Assembly: GCA_024742285.1 (NCBI GenBank)
Contig: JANSYR010000002.1
Span: 537,691-601,690 of the forward strand
DNA: 64,000 nucleotides
DNA from: a bacterium
Lineage (GTDB): Bacteria; Myxococcota_A; UBA9160; UBA4427
Reading direction: 5' to 3'
Both the position numbers and the translations under genes were made by a program. The notes beneath the pieces were generated by a model. It saw only the letters and a program-made list of their open reading frames with translations, was not told the origin of the DNA and did no database searches. Each line of letters starts with the position of its first letter. Within the stretch, counting starts at the first letter, position 1. Shown here in pieces: positions 40,851 to 49,721 of this stretch.

Positions 40851-41018
40851 CGCCCGATCCTCGAACGACCGCCCCGCGTCGTCGTGCGCCACCCGGCCGA
40901 GCCGCGTTTCGAACTCCGGATCGCACGAACGGAAGCCCAGCAGGGAGTGCGCGTCCTTCGGGAGCGTCTTCGCCACGTCGAGCGGAACGGTGAGCGGGTC
41001 GTTCTCCTCGGCGCGCAT
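40851..41018 (-). pseudogene. coding-like remnant in the YjdM-dioxygenase gap
   Basis: The 261-base gap 40850-41110 has no intact gene, but one minus-strand frame from an ATG at 41018 shows G or C in almost every third position for about 55 codons (RAEENDPLTVPLDVAKTLP and onward). The pattern stops where the YjdM gene's antisense begins. The frame also stays coding-like some codons upstream of the ATG. It may be a decayed gene end or a very short gene. No family recognised and no ribosome site seen. Confidence 0.3.
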
Positions 41019-41110
41019 GGTCCGGGCCCAACTCGGATGGAACAGGCGCCCGGACTCCGGGCCATCGCGAGATCGTGGGCCCGGGCTGCGAGCCCCGGTA
41101 GCCTTCGGAC

Positions 41111-41950
41111 ATGCCCCTCTCGATCGAATCGACCGGACAAGCCTGCGGCGCACGCGTCACGGGCCTCGACCTGACCAAGCGCCAGGGCGACGAGACCGTC
41201 GCGGCCCTGCGCGCCGCCTGGCTCGAGCATCACGTCCTCGTCTTTCCCGATCAGCCGATCGACGACGACGACCTGGAGCGCTTCGCGCTCTACTTCGGGC
41301 CCTTCGGTCACGATCCCTTCTTCGGGCCGATTCCGGGGCGCGAACACATCGCCGCGATCCGCCGCGACGCCGACGAGACCTCGCCGCTCTTCGCCGAGAA
41401 CTTCCACTCCGACTGGAGCTTCCAGGAGAAACCGCCCCAGGGCACAGTCCTGCGAAGCGTCGTGACGCCACCGAGCGGGGGCGACACCCTCTTCGCGAAT
41501 CAGCACGCCGCCTACGAAGCCATGCCGGCGGCGCTCCGCGAGCGGATCGCCGGACTCCGCGCGATCCACTCCGCGAAGATCCCCTATTCGAAGGAGGGGA
41601 CCTACGGCGAAGGCGATCAGGCGGCGCGGAGCATGGACATCCGCCCCTCGGACGAGGCCCTGGCCGAGTTCGTCCATCCCCTCGTCCGCGAGCATCCCGA
41701 GACCGGCCGCCCCGCCGTCTTCAGCACCCTCGGCTACATCGTCGGAATCGAAGGCCTGTCCCAGGACGAAGCGCTGCCGCTCCTCAAGGAAGTCTACGAC
41801 TGGCAGACCCGCGAGGACGTGATCTACCGCCACGAATGGGCGCCGGACATGCTCGTGATGTGGGACAACCGGAGCGTCCTGCACGCCGCCACCGGCGGCT
41901 ACGAGGGCCACGATCGGTTGCTCCACCGCACGACGGTCGGCAGCGCCTGA
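41111..41950 (+). CDS. TauD/TfdA-family Fe(II)/2-oxoglutarate dioxygenase
   Basis: 279 residues. The iron ligands are His99 and Asp101 (FHSDWSF) and His258 (SVLHAAT), with Arg273 in LLHRTTV to hold 2-oxoglutarate. GGDTLFANQHAAYEAMP is the usual family segment. Such enzymes hydroxylate taurine, 2,4-D, sulfate esters or other small acids with release of succinate and CO2. The substrate is unknown; there is no sulfonate transporter nearby. The start has little ribosome site, and TAGCCT lies just upstream at 41099, so the message may have a very short leader. It converges with the DegT gene. Confidence 0.9.
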   Translation: MPLSIESTGQACGARVTGLDLTKRQGDETVAALRAAWLEHHVLVFPDQPIDDDDLERFALYFGPFGHDPFFGPIPGREHIAAIRRDADETSPLFAENFHSDWSFQEKPPQGTVLRSVVTPPSGGDTLFANQHAAYEAMPAALRERIAGLRAIHSAKIPYSKEGTYGEGDQAARSMDIRPSDEALAEFVHPLVREHPETGRPAVFSTLGYIVGIEGLSQDEALPLLKEVYDWQTREDVIYRHEWAPDMLVMWDNRSVLHAATGGYEGHDRLLHRTTVGSA

Positions 41951-41978
41951 CGAGCGCCTCGCGCGCGAGCGCCCCGGC

Positions 41979-43175
41979 TCAGGCGAAGAACGCCTCGATC
42001 GTCTCGCCCATGTAGGCGATCCCCGCATCGTCGATCCCGTGATTCGAGGGCAGGATCAGCCCCTGCTCCATCACGCGATCGCAGTTCCCGAGGCCGCCGG
42101 GCGCGATCCGGTGCGGCTTGTCCCGGAAAGCGGGCTGCCGCGCGACGTTGCCGCTCCAGACCATGCGCGTGTCGATCCCGTTCGACTCCATGTGTTTCTG
42201 GAACTCGCCTCGGCGAACGCCGGAATCCGGGCGAATCAGGAACGGGAACATGTGCCAGGCGGTCTCGATCCCGGGCGTGACGCGCGGCAGGACGAAGACG
42301 TCGGGGCGCTTGGCGAGGATCTCGGTCAGGAGTTCATAGTTGCGCTGGCGCCGGGCGAGGTTCTCCGGGAGCTTCCTCATCTGCACGCAGCCGAAGGCGG
42401 CCGAGAGCTCGCTCGGCTCGAAGTTCCACCCGACCTCGTCGAAGATGAAGAGGTCGTCGTACTCCAGACCGTCGAGGTCGCTGAAGAAGGTCCGGGTGCC
42501 CTTCTGCGAGCCGAAGAACTTGGGCTCGGAGCGGCGGCCCCAGCGGCGGAGCGTGAGCGCGCGATCGACGAGGGCGTCGTCGTCGAGGCAGACCATGCCG
42601 CCGGTCCCGGCGGCGGTGATGATGTGGGAGAGCGCGAAGCTCGTGACGGTGATGTCGGAACGCGTGCCCGTCGGCGTCCCGTCGAGGGTGGCGCCCAGGC
42701 AGTCGCAGCTGTCCTCGATCACCTGGAGCCCGTGGCGGTCGGCGATCGCGCGGATGTCGTCCCAGTTCGGGCAGTTGCCGATCAGGTTCGGCGCCAGGAT
42801 CGCCCTGGTCCGGGGTCCGATCGCGCTCTCGATCTGGTCGACGTCGATCTGGTACGTGTCCTCGGTCACGTCGACCAGGACCGGCACGAGGTTCGTTCGC
42901 AGGATCGATGCGATGTCCGTCGAGAACGTGAGGGCCGCCGTCAGCACTTCGTCGCCGGGCTCGAGCCCGAGCAGCTCTACGGCCAGGTAGAGCGCGCTCG
43001 AGCCCGAGTTCACCATGATCCCTCGGCGCTTGCCGAAGGCCTCGGCGACGAGCCGCTCCATCTCGCGCGTGTGCCTCCCGAGCCGGAGCGCCCTCGCGCC
43101 GCCGCGAAGCACCGAGACGACCGCCTCGATCTCCTCCTCGTCGTGGACGCTCCCCGCATAGTCGATCCGCTTCAT
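41979..43175 (-). CDS. DegT/DnrJ/EryC1-fold enzyme with His in place of the PLP lysine
   Basis: 398 residues of the sugar aminotransferase/dehydratase fold. VNSGSSALYLAVELLG (about 55-70) and VIEDSCDCLGATLDG (about 152-166) are in place. At the PLP-lysine position the sequence reads SFALSHIITAAGTGG, so the catalytic residue is His184. In this fold His replaces Lys in the PMP-dependent 3-dehydratases RfbH (E1) and ColD, and the neighbouring wording is closest to RfbH. A 3-deoxysugar dehydratase role is therefore likelier than amino transfer. The iron-sulfur Cys cluster of E1 is not evident. It overlaps the upstream SDR gene by one base (TGATG). Confidence 0.85.
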   Translation of the reverse strand: MKRIDYAGSVHDEEEIEAVVSVLRGGARALRLGRHTREMERLVAEAFGKRRGIMVNSGSSALYLAVELLGLEPGDEVLTAALTFSTDIASILRTNLVPVLVDVTEDTYQIDVDQIESAIGPRTRAILAPNLIGNCPNWDDIRAIADRHGLQVIEDSCDCLGATLDGTPTGTRSDITVTSFALSHIITAAGTGGMVCLDDDALVDRALTLRRWGRRSEPKFFGSQKGTRTFFSDLDGLEYDDLFIFDEVGWNFEPSELSAAFGCVQMRKLPENLARRQRNYELLTEILAKRPDVFVLPRVTPGIETAWHMFPFLIRPDSGVRRGEFQKHMESNGIDTRMVWSGNVARQPAFRDKPHRIAPGGLGNCDRVMEQGLILPSNHGIDDAGIAYMGETIEAFFA

Positions 43176-43978
43176 CAGGAGCCTTTCTCGCGGTTGAGCG
43201 CGAGCGCATCGAGGCCCGACTCGGCGCGGTTCTCGTCGTCGACGGCTTCCGGATAGGCGGGTGTGATCGCGATCCGTCGGATCGTCTCACGCGCCGCGAG
43301 GCCGTTCACGACCTGCTCCGCGATCGAGGACGGGTCCATCATGCGCCCGTAGAGATACTCGAGCTTCTGCCACTTCTGGACGATCGGGATCATCCGCTCC
43401 ATGTCGTTGGCGTGGCCGAATTCCGAGAGCGTGTCGCCGCAGGCGATCGAGGTGAAGCCCACGGCGTGGTGCTCCCCCTGCCACGCCTCGATCAGGCGCT
43501 CGAGGGCGATCTTGCTCACGCCGTAGGTGGCCTGGAAGGGGCGCGGCGGGGAGTCGTCGATCGTGATCGACGAGATGACGACCACGCGCCCGCGGGCGGC
43601 GTTCAGGTGCTCGATGGCCGCGTTGAGGATGAGGGAGAGGCCGAAGACGTTGGTCGCGAAGATGTCCTGCCACTCCTTTGCCGTGATTCCTTCGATCGGT
43701 CCGAAGGTGGAGATCCCGGGCGCGTAGACCACGCCGTCGAGCCCACCGAGCTCGGCCACGGCGGCGTCGACAGCACTCTTGCAGGACGCTTCGTCCCGCA
43801 CGTCGCACGCCACGGCGAAGGCACGCCGTCCAGTCTCTTCGACAGTCTCGGCGAGGCGCTCGGTTCTCCGCGCCGCGACGCAGACGCGCGCGCCCTCCCG
43901 CGCCAACTCGATCGCCGAAGCCTTTCCGAGCCCGGAGCTCGCGCCCAGGACGAGGACTCGTCTTCCTTCCAGTCGCAT
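43175..43978 (-). CDS. SDR-family oxidoreductase
   Basis: 267 residues. VLVLGASSGLGKASA gives the nucleotide motif near residue 12, YAPGIST replaces the usual NNAG, and ATYGVSKIALERL carries the catalytic Tyr and Lys. It is translationally coupled to the DegT-fold enzyme downstream, which suggests a shared pathway on a nucleotide sugar or keto compound. The ATG at 43978 has AAGGAGG upstream with a slightly long gap of 11 bases. The substrate is unknown. Confidence 0.85.
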   Translation of the reverse strand: MRLEGRRVLVLGASSGLGKASAIELAREGARVCVAARRTERLAETVEETGRRAFAVACDVRDEASCKSAVDAAVAELGGLDGVVYAPGISTFGPIEGITAKEWQDIFATNVFGLSLILNAAIEHLNAARGRVVVISSITIDDSPPRPFQATYGVSKIALERLIEAWQGEHHAVGFTSIACGDTLSEFGHANDMERMIPIVQKWQKLEYLYGRMMDPSSIAEQVVNGLAARETIRRIAITPAYPEAVDDENRAESGLDALALNREKGS

Positions 43979-44069
43979 CGAAACCAGGACCTCCTTCGCC
44001 GTTGCTCGGCGGAGGCACACGATATCGGACTGACCGGGTCGGGCTAGACGCGAGCCGTGCGGCGCGGCG

Positions 44070-45014
44070 CTACGTGCGGGCGCCGATCATCATGACGACG
44101 CGCCCGTCCTGCACGATCTCGTCGTGCTGGTTCACGAGCTCGATCGCGAACTCGACGATCCCCATCCCGGGTCGGCTGGAAGACGGCTTGAACGACACGG
44201 GCCGATGGCGCGTCCGCAGCGTGTCCCCGACGAAGACCGGGGCGAGAAAGCGCCACCGATCCCCGAGGTGCCCCGCGAATCCCGTCGACGGCATCGAGAC
44301 CGACAGGAGATCGCGCAGGTAGTCGCCGAACCCCAGGCAGAAGGTCCACATCGGCGGCGCCACCCGCGCCCGGAATCGCCCCGCCTGCGAGAAGGGCTCG
44401 TTCAAGTACGCGGGATTCAGCTCCCCCGTGAAGCCCGTCCAGGCGACGAGATCCGCTTCGGTGACCGTCCGCCCGAGGCTCTCACCGCGTGGTCCGTACT
44501 CGACCATGTCGTCGGCGTGGATGGGGAGCGGCACTGCGTCCTTCGACCAGGGTGCGATCTCGAGGGGCGCGGGCGCCGGAGGCAGACTCGTTCTGCCTCG
44601 GGCGACGCTGACGGACCCGGAGGTCGAGACCTCCCCGTGCTGATTCACCACCTCGAATGCCGTGTCGAGCCGGTCCCCGCCCTCCAGCCCCTCGGTGGCC
44701 GGCGCGTCCGCCTCGTGCCAACGGAGCGAAAAGAGGTCGCCGATGTACACCATCTTCCCGAAGCGTACGCGAAAGCCTGCGACGTACGCGTCGCCGTCGC
44801 CGATCGCGAGGCGCTCCGGCGCGTGCTGCGCCAACGCACCGAGACTCCAGGACGCGGTGAGGAGTCCGTGGGCGATGGTCCCGCCCATGCCCTGCGCGGG
44901 GCCGAAGTCCAGGTCGAAGTGCATCTGCGCGTAGTCGCCGGTCAGGCTCCCGAAGCGCAGAATCGACGCGTCGGTCACGGTCCGGTGCCCGAAGGCTTCG
45001 CTCGGTTCGCTCAT
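44070..45014 (-). CDS. tandem MaoC-like hot-dog protein (acyl dehydratase)
   Basis: 314 residues with two hot-dog domains. The first has LTGDYAQMHFDLDFGPAQGMGGTIAHG (about 25-51), the Asp/His pair of (R)-hydratases that add water to enoyl-CoA. The second, TGFTGELNPAYLNEPFSQAG (about 200-219), keeps the shape but lacks the catalytic His, so it is probably structural. The fold and two-domain plan match peroxisomal-type hydratases and fungal/actinobacterial MaoC proteins. The ATG at 45014 follows GAGG by six bases. It is divergent from the LysR gene, which may regulate it. Confidence 0.85.
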   Translation of the reverse strand: MSEPSEAFGHRTVTDASILRFGSLTGDYAQMHFDLDFGPAQGMGGTIAHGLLTASWSLGALAQHAPERLAIGDGDAYVAGFRVRFGKMVYIGDLFSLRWHEADAPATEGLEGGDRLDTAFEVVNQHGEVSTSGSVSVARGRTSLPPAPAPLEIAPWSKDAVPLPIHADDMVEYGPRGESLGRTVTEADLVAWTGFTGELNPAYLNEPFSQAGRFRARVAPPMWTFCLGFGDYLRDLLSVSMPSTGFAGHLGDRWRFLAPVFVGDTLRTRHRPVSFKPSSSRPGMGIVEFAIELVNQHDEIVQDGRVVMMIGART

Positions 45015-45277
45015 GTCTTTCCTCGAAGTCCCTCGGGCGCCCTCGGATCCCACCGCCGCGTGCGACACGAGTCACTCCGGATCGACGGCGCCTCCGCCTA
45101 ACGTGCGACACCTGTGCTGTTTCGTACTCGCCCCGCAAGGGCTTCGATCCCGCGGGATGCGACCGGGTTGAACCCCCAGCGATTCCGCGTCCGATGCGAG
45201 TGACACAATACGGTGGACGCCGACGGGCACCTGACGGTATTTTAGCTCCAGGCGTTCTCGACTCGAAGGAATTCCGT

Positions 45278-46150
45278 ATGGACTTCGAGCAGCTCCGAAT
45301 CTTCCTGGTGCTCGCCGAGGAGCGTACCTTCCTCGGCGCCGCGAATCGCCTCGCGACGTCCCGCTCCCGCGTGCGACGCAAGCTCGACCAGCTGGAGGCC
45401 GACGCCGGCACGGCCCTGGTCTCGCGGGAGCAGAGCGGCCTCGTCCTGACGCCGGCGGGCGTCGCGCTGGCGAGGCGCGGACGCGCGCTGCTCGAAGATG
45501 CCCGACAGCTGATCTCGCACGTGCGCGAAGTGGGCGAGGAACCGACGGGAATCCTCAAGATCGCGCTGCCCTTCGCGCCGGCGCCGCCAGGCTGGGACGA
45601 GATCTGTCACTCGCTCCAGCAGGCCCACCCCAAGCTCGGTCTCGAGTTCATCCATGCGGAGAGGCCGGAAGCGCTTCTCCCCGGTCGAGCCGAGATCGCC
45701 CTGGGCTTCTCCGGCGAGCCCCCGGCCGGATGCCGGTCCATGATCGTGGGCGAGTACCCGATCCGACTCGTCGCGAGCGACGTGTACTTGCAGCGTCGTC
45801 GCCCGCCGGCGTCCCTCGATCAGCTCCCGTCCCATCGCCTCGCCGTCTGGCGCGGCCCGGAGCAGGCGCCGGAGGAGCTTCGGCTCCGTGAGGGTCGACC
45901 CCTGCCGATCGCGCCGATCCTGGTGAGCGACGATCCCCGTGCGATCCAGCGGGCGGTCTCGGACGGCGACGTCCTCGGCGTGCTGCCCGCGATGCCGAGC
46001 CTGGACGACCCGAGCCTCAAGCCGCTCTTCACCGAGTCGATCGCCGGCACGGCGACTCTCCGCCTCTCGGTCCCGGAGGTCCTCTCCGACCTGCCCCGGG
46101 TCGCGCGCTTCCTCGAGCTGAGCGCCACCCTCCATCCCCAGCCGGGCTGA
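45278..46150 (+). CDS. LysR-family transcriptional regulator
   Basis: 290 residues. The HTH begins MDFEQLRIFLVLAEERTFLGAANRLATSRSRVRRKLDQLE, with the recognition helix around residues 28-45, then the linker VSREQSGLVLTPAG and a periplasmic-binding-protein-like effector domain. LysR proteins activate nearby genes on binding a small ligand. The ATG at 45278 follows GAAGGA by seven bases. It is divergent from MaoC and lies 72 bases before the flavoprotein gene, so either may be its target. The TATTTT at 45238 is a possible -10. Confidence 0.9.
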   Translation: MDFEQLRIFLVLAEERTFLGAANRLATSRSRVRRKLDQLEADAGTALVSREQSGLVLTPAGVALARRGRALLEDARQLISHVREVGEEPTGILKIALPFAPAPPGWDEICHSLQQAHPKLGLEFIHAERPEALLPGRAEIALGFSGEPPAGCRSMIVGEYPIRLVASDVYLQRRRPPASLDQLPSHRLAVWRGPEQAPEELRLREGRPLPIAPILVSDDPRAIQRAVSDGDVLGVLPAMPSLDDPSLKPLFTESIAGTATLRLSVPEVLSDLPRVARFLELSATLHPQPG

Positions 46151-46222
46151 GCACGTCCCCGGCCGACGCAGCGCGCTTCCAGTAAGCTGATCCTCCGCCC
46201 GTAGTTCGAGGAGGAGGAACCG

Positions 46223-47887
46223 ATGGCGAAGCACGACCCGCGACCGGACCGTCCGGCTGCCGACGACACCGAAGAAGGAGGCCTCTCGCGTCGGGGCTTC
46301 CTCGGCGCCACCGCCTCCGGCCTCGCCCTCGGCGCGAGCGCCCTCGCCTGCGCGCCCGACGAAACCGACTCGGAACCGGCCTGGGATCGCGAGGTCGACG
46401 TCGTGCTCGTCGGGACCGGCACCGGACTCGTCGGCGGTCTGGCCGCGGCCGCCGCGGGCGCGTCGGTCCTCGCCCTCGAGAAGCGGCTGGTCGTGGGCGG
46501 CAGTACCGGCCACTCGGGTGGCGTGGCCTGGGTGCCGAACAACCACTGCATGTCGCGCGAAGGCATCGAGGACAGCCGCGAGAACGCGCTGCTCTATTGC
46601 AACCGCCTGGCGATGCAGCAGGCCGACGACGAGCTCCTCGAAGCCTTCGTCGACGGTGCGCCGGAGATGCTGCGCTTCGTCGAAGACAATACGCCGCTCA
46701 CCTTCCGGGTCTCCACGATCATGGGGGACAACGCCGACTACCATCCGGAATGGCCCGGTGCCGTGCAGAAGGGCCGGAGCGTCGAGCCCGTCGTGGAACG
46801 CCAGGGACTCCTCGGTCCCGAGCTGATCGAGGGCTTCCGGCAGGGCTTCGAGGCCGCCGGGGGAGAGATCCTGACGGAGACGCCCGTGCGACGACTCGTC
46901 GTCGCGCCGGACGCCGACGGACGGTCCCGCGTGGTCGGCGTCGAGGCGGAGCGCGAGGGCAAGCCCTTCCGCGTGCGCGCGCGCCGCGGCGTCCACCTCG
47001 CCGCCGGCGGATTCGAATGGGATCCGGAGATGAAGCGGCACTACCTGCGCGGCCCGACGTCGTACACCCTGGGTGCCTCCGGCAACGAGGGCGACGGCAT
47101 CCGGATGGCGCAAGCGATCGGCGCGGACCTCCGAAACATGAACGAGGTCTGGGGCATCACCGTCTACGTCGGAGAGGCCGAGCCCCTCGCCGAGCATCGC
47201 ATGGGCGCCAGCCTGAACGCCGAGATCGAGAAGCGCGCGGCGGGCTCGATCGTCGTGAATTCACGCGGCGAGCGCTTCCACAACGAGGCCGCCGACTACG
47301 ACACGACCTGGCGCAGCTACCACACGTGGGAGAACTGGGGCGAGCTCGGCTACCGGAACCTGCCCGCCTTCCTGCTCTTCGACGGGGCCGCTCGGGAGCG
47401 GGGCACGATCGCCGGCCTGCCCGCGGATCAGCCACTCCCGGATTGGGTCGAGAGCGCGCCCTCGCTCGCGGAGCTGGCCGAGAAGCTCGGCATCGACCCG
47501 GCGGGTCTCTCGCGCACGGTCGCGCGCTTCAACGCCTTCGCGCGCGACCTGCGCGACCCCGATTTCCATCGCGGCGAGAGCAGCTACGACCGCTACGGCC
47601 AGCCGGACAAGGCGATCACCCTGGCGCCCCTCGAGCAGGCCCCCTTCTACGGAGCGCAGGTCGCGGCCGCCGACCTCGGCACCTGTGGCGGCGCGCGTGT
47701 CAACGCGAACGCCCAGGTCCTCGATCCCTTCGGTGAGGTGATCCCCGGCCTCTACGCCTCCGGCAACAACGCCGGCGTCGGGAGCCCGGGGACGAGCTAC
47801 GGCGGCGGCGGCGGGACGATCGGACCTGCGATGACCTTCGCCTTTCTCGCCGGACGTGCGCTCGGCGCCGCGGAGACCTCCGCCTAG
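46223..47887 (+). CDS. Tat-exported FAD oxidoreductase (ketosteroid dehydrogenase/fumarate reductase type)
   Basis: 554 residues. A twin-arginine motif SRRGFLG (22-28) precedes a hydrophobic stretch ending LAC (Cys43), so it may become a lipoprotein exported folded with FAD. The FAD site GTGTGLVGG is at 64-72. EKRLVVGGSTGHSGGVAW and the closing SPGTSYGGGGGTIGPAMTF place it with 3-ketosteroid 1-dehydrogenases and the succinate dehydrogenase flavoprotein superfamily. It probably reduces or dehydrogenates a cyclic compound in the envelope. It follows the LysR gene and precedes a phosphatase-like gene. Confidence 0.87.
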   Translation: MAKHDPRPDRPAADDTEEGGLSRRGFLGATASGLALGASALACAPDETDSEPAWDREVDVVLVGTGTGLVGGLAAAAAGASVLALEKRLVVGGSTGHSGGVAWVPNNHCMSREGIEDSRENALLYCNRLAMQQADDELLEAFVDGAPEMLRFVEDNTPLTFRVSTIMGDNADYHPEWPGAVQKGRSVEPVVERQGLLGPELIEGFRQGFEAAGGEILTETPVRRLVVAPDADGRSRVVGVEAEREGKPFRVRARRGVHLAAGGFEWDPEMKRHYLRGPTSYTLGASGNEGDGIRMAQAIGADLRNMNEVWGITVYVGEAEPLAEHRMGASLNAEIEKRAAGSIVVNSRGERFHNEAADYDTTWRSYHTWENWGELGYRNLPAFLLFDGAARERGTIAGLPADQPLPDWVESAPSLAELAEKLGIDPAGLSRTVARFNAFARDLRDPDFHRGESSYDRYGQPDKAITLAPLEQAPFYGAQVAAADLGTCGGARVNANAQVLDPFGEVIPGLYASGNNAGVGSPGTSYGGGGGTIGPAMTFAFLAGRALGAAETSA

Positions 47888-47949
47888 CACGCCGTCCCGA
47901 TTCCGCCTCCCTGGCTCCGGTGCGGCCCCGCTGCGCTCGAAAGGAACCC

Positions 47950-49101
47950 ATGCCCGCTCGATTCCTTCGACTCCTCCTCGCGCTTGCCCTCGTGCTGGCT
48001 GCCTCGGGCTGTGCCCATCGACTCTCCGGGCCGATCCACGATGCCGAAGGACCCGCCTGGCTCGCGGACGACGCGCCCGCGGCCGAGGGCGTGCCCGCGC
48101 TCGAAGTCGCCCATCGGGTCGTGCTGATCGGCGACGCCGGTTATTTCCTGGAAGACGATCCGACGCTCGCGGCCCTCGACGCCTGGGCGACCGGAGTGGA
48201 CTCCGCCTCGGTCGTCTTTCTCGGGGACAACATCTACAACGAGGGCCTGACCGACGAGGATCGCGCCCGCGGAGAGAAGATCCTCGGCCAGCAGCTCGCC
48301 GCGACCGCAGTCCGCAAGATCGTGATCCCCGGCAATCACGACTGGGGGCTGCTCCCTCGGGACTACAACATGAAGTCGATCGAGAACCAGCAGGGCTTCG
48401 TCGACGGCTGGCCGGACGGCAGCGCCGAGTTCATCCCCAGGGACGGCTGTATGGGCCCGACCACGCGGGTCCTGCTCGATGGCACGGACGAGACGCCCGC
48501 GGTCGTCTTCATCGCCCTCGATCCGACGCCCTGGATCATGGAGCGCATCCGCGAGTACTGCCCATTGCCGGAGGGAGTGGGAGACGACCCGAAGGCGCTT
48601 CATCTGGCGGGACTGGCGGAGATGCTCGAGCGGCACGCCGAGGATCACGTGATCCTGGCTTCCCACTACCCGATGCTGACCGGCGGCCCGCACGGCGGAC
48701 TCACCTACGGATTCGTGGCCGACATGATCGTGACCCCGCTCGGATGGATGATGGGCGGTCTCCTCAACACCTACGAGACCGACTACGCCGATTGGATCGC
48801 GCAGGCACAGGCCGTGATGCGGGCGCACCCGCCGGCGATCTACGCCGCCGGACACGACCACAACCTCCAGCTGCTCGAGAGCGAGGACGTCGCCGGCCTC
48901 TACGTGGTGAGCGGCGCCGGCGCACGCGACCGGGTCTCGACGGTCACGAACATCGAGGAGACGATCTTCGCCCACGCCGCCGAGGGCTTCGTCGTCGTCG
49001 ACTTCGGCCGAACCGAGGCGGGGCAGGACGGAACCGTCGTCCGTATCGTGGAGCCCATGGTCTCGGTCGACACCCCGGTCTACGAGTACGCGCTTCCCTA
49101 G
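47950..49101 (+). CDS. metallophosphoesterase lipoprotein
   Basis: 383 residues. The signal peptide ends at a lipobox (LAASGC). The calcineurin-like motifs are in order: IGDAGYF, LGDNIYNEG, PGNHDW, ASHYPM and AGHDHNL, giving a two-metal site. Unlike cytosolic phosphoesterases it should act in the envelope, on phosphate esters or nucleotides. The ATG at 47950 follows AAGGAACCC. It lies 62 bases after the flavoprotein gene and converges on the NTF2-like gene through a hairpin. Confidence 0.87.
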   Translation: MPARFLRLLLALALVLAASGCAHRLSGPIHDAEGPAWLADDAPAAEGVPALEVAHRVVLIGDAGYFLEDDPTLAALDAWATGVDSASVVFLGDNIYNEGLTDEDRARGEKILGQQLAATAVRKIVIPGNHDWGLLPRDYNMKSIENQQGFVDGWPDGSAEFIPRDGCMGPTTRVLLDGTDETPAVVFIALDPTPWIMERIREYCPLPEGVGDDPKALHLAGLAEMLERHAEDHVILASHYPMLTGGPHGGLTYGFVADMIVTPLGWMMGGLLNTYETDYADWIAQAQAVMRAHPPAIYAAGHDHNLQLLESEDVAGLYVVSGAGARDRVSTVTNIEETIFAHAAEGFVVVDFGRTEAGQDGTVVRIVEPMVSVDTPVYEYALP

Positions 49102-49127
49102 GTGGGATCGTCCGCGTGACGCCGGCG

Positions 49128-49172
49128 GAGCGCGAGGAGCCGCGGCACCGAAGCCGATCGCTCCCCGCGCTC
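49128..49172. terminator. hairpin between convergent genes
   Basis: GAGCGCG pairs with CGCGCTC and inner GAGC with GCTC across a two-by-two internal loop and a long loop. It lies between the phosphoesterase stop (49101) and the end of the NTF2-like gene (49189). No T-run. Confidence 0.35.
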
Positions 49173-49188
49173 AGGTGCTGGCGAGGAC

Positions 49189-49617
49189 TCAGGTGTCGTC
49201 GGGGAGGTACTCCGCGAAGAGATGACCCGAGATCGGATCGTCCGCGCTCGGGACGTCGTACCAGGTCCGGATCTCGCAGCTGCCGTCGTCCCCGAAGCGG
49301 TAGTTCTCGATCGACTTCATGACCTGGCTCTTGCCATCCTTCGTGAAGGTGTTGGCCATGACGAAGCTGACCTCGTTGCCGTTGACGAAGAGCGTCTCGG
49401 GATCGATGTACATCTGCAGCGACGGCTGAAAGAGGTCGTAGGGCTCGAGGCAGCAGCCTTCGAAGTCGAATTTCGGGGGCGTGCCGACGGGGTCCCACAT
49501 CTTGAAGTCGCCGTAGCAGAGCTTCCTCCAGTTCGCAGTCCAGGCTTCCTTGTCCCCGGCGTTCCAGAGTTCAGCGTAGTTCTTCGCCCAGGTGGCGAGT
49601 TCTTCACGGGTCGGCAT
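49189..49617 (-). CDS. NTF2/SnoaL-like protein, unknown
   Basis: 142 residues. The helix NYAELWNAGDKEAWTANW at the start and the beta segments VNGNEVSFVMANTFTKDG then CEIRTWYDVPSADDP have the plan of an NTF2-like cone. Such folds bind small hydrophobic molecules or act as isomerases or dehydratases. AGGAAG lies seven bases before the ATG. It follows the molybdopterin enzyme gene by 104 bases and may be a helper in the same pathway. No catalytic residues can be named. Confidence 0.72.
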   Translation of the reverse strand: MPTREELATWAKNYAELWNAGDKEAWTANWRKLCYGDFKMWDPVGTPPKFDFEGCCLEPYDLFQPSLQMYIDPETLFVNGNEVSFVMANTFTKDGKSQVMKSIENYRFGDDGSCEIRTWYDVPSADDPISGHLFAEYLPDDT

Positions 49618-49721
49618 GACGATCTTCCTCTCGCGAGCCCGGACGAGGACCGGGCCCGAACGACGAAGGGCCGGCGCCTGCGGATGCAGGGCCGGCCCCT
49701 CGAATTCACAGCGCCCCCAGT

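Noticed and set aside
41951..41978. A terminator between the dioxygenase and DegT genes
   Set aside because: CTCGCGCGCGAG is a perfect palindrome but leaves no loop, and the flanks pair poorly; such runs are expected by chance in this base composition.
41111..43978. A biosynthetic gene cluster joining the TauD dioxygenase, DegT enzyme and SDR
   Set aside because: The dioxygenase is convergent and separately transcribed; there are no carrier-protein, NRPS, PKS or glycosyltransferase genes in the window.
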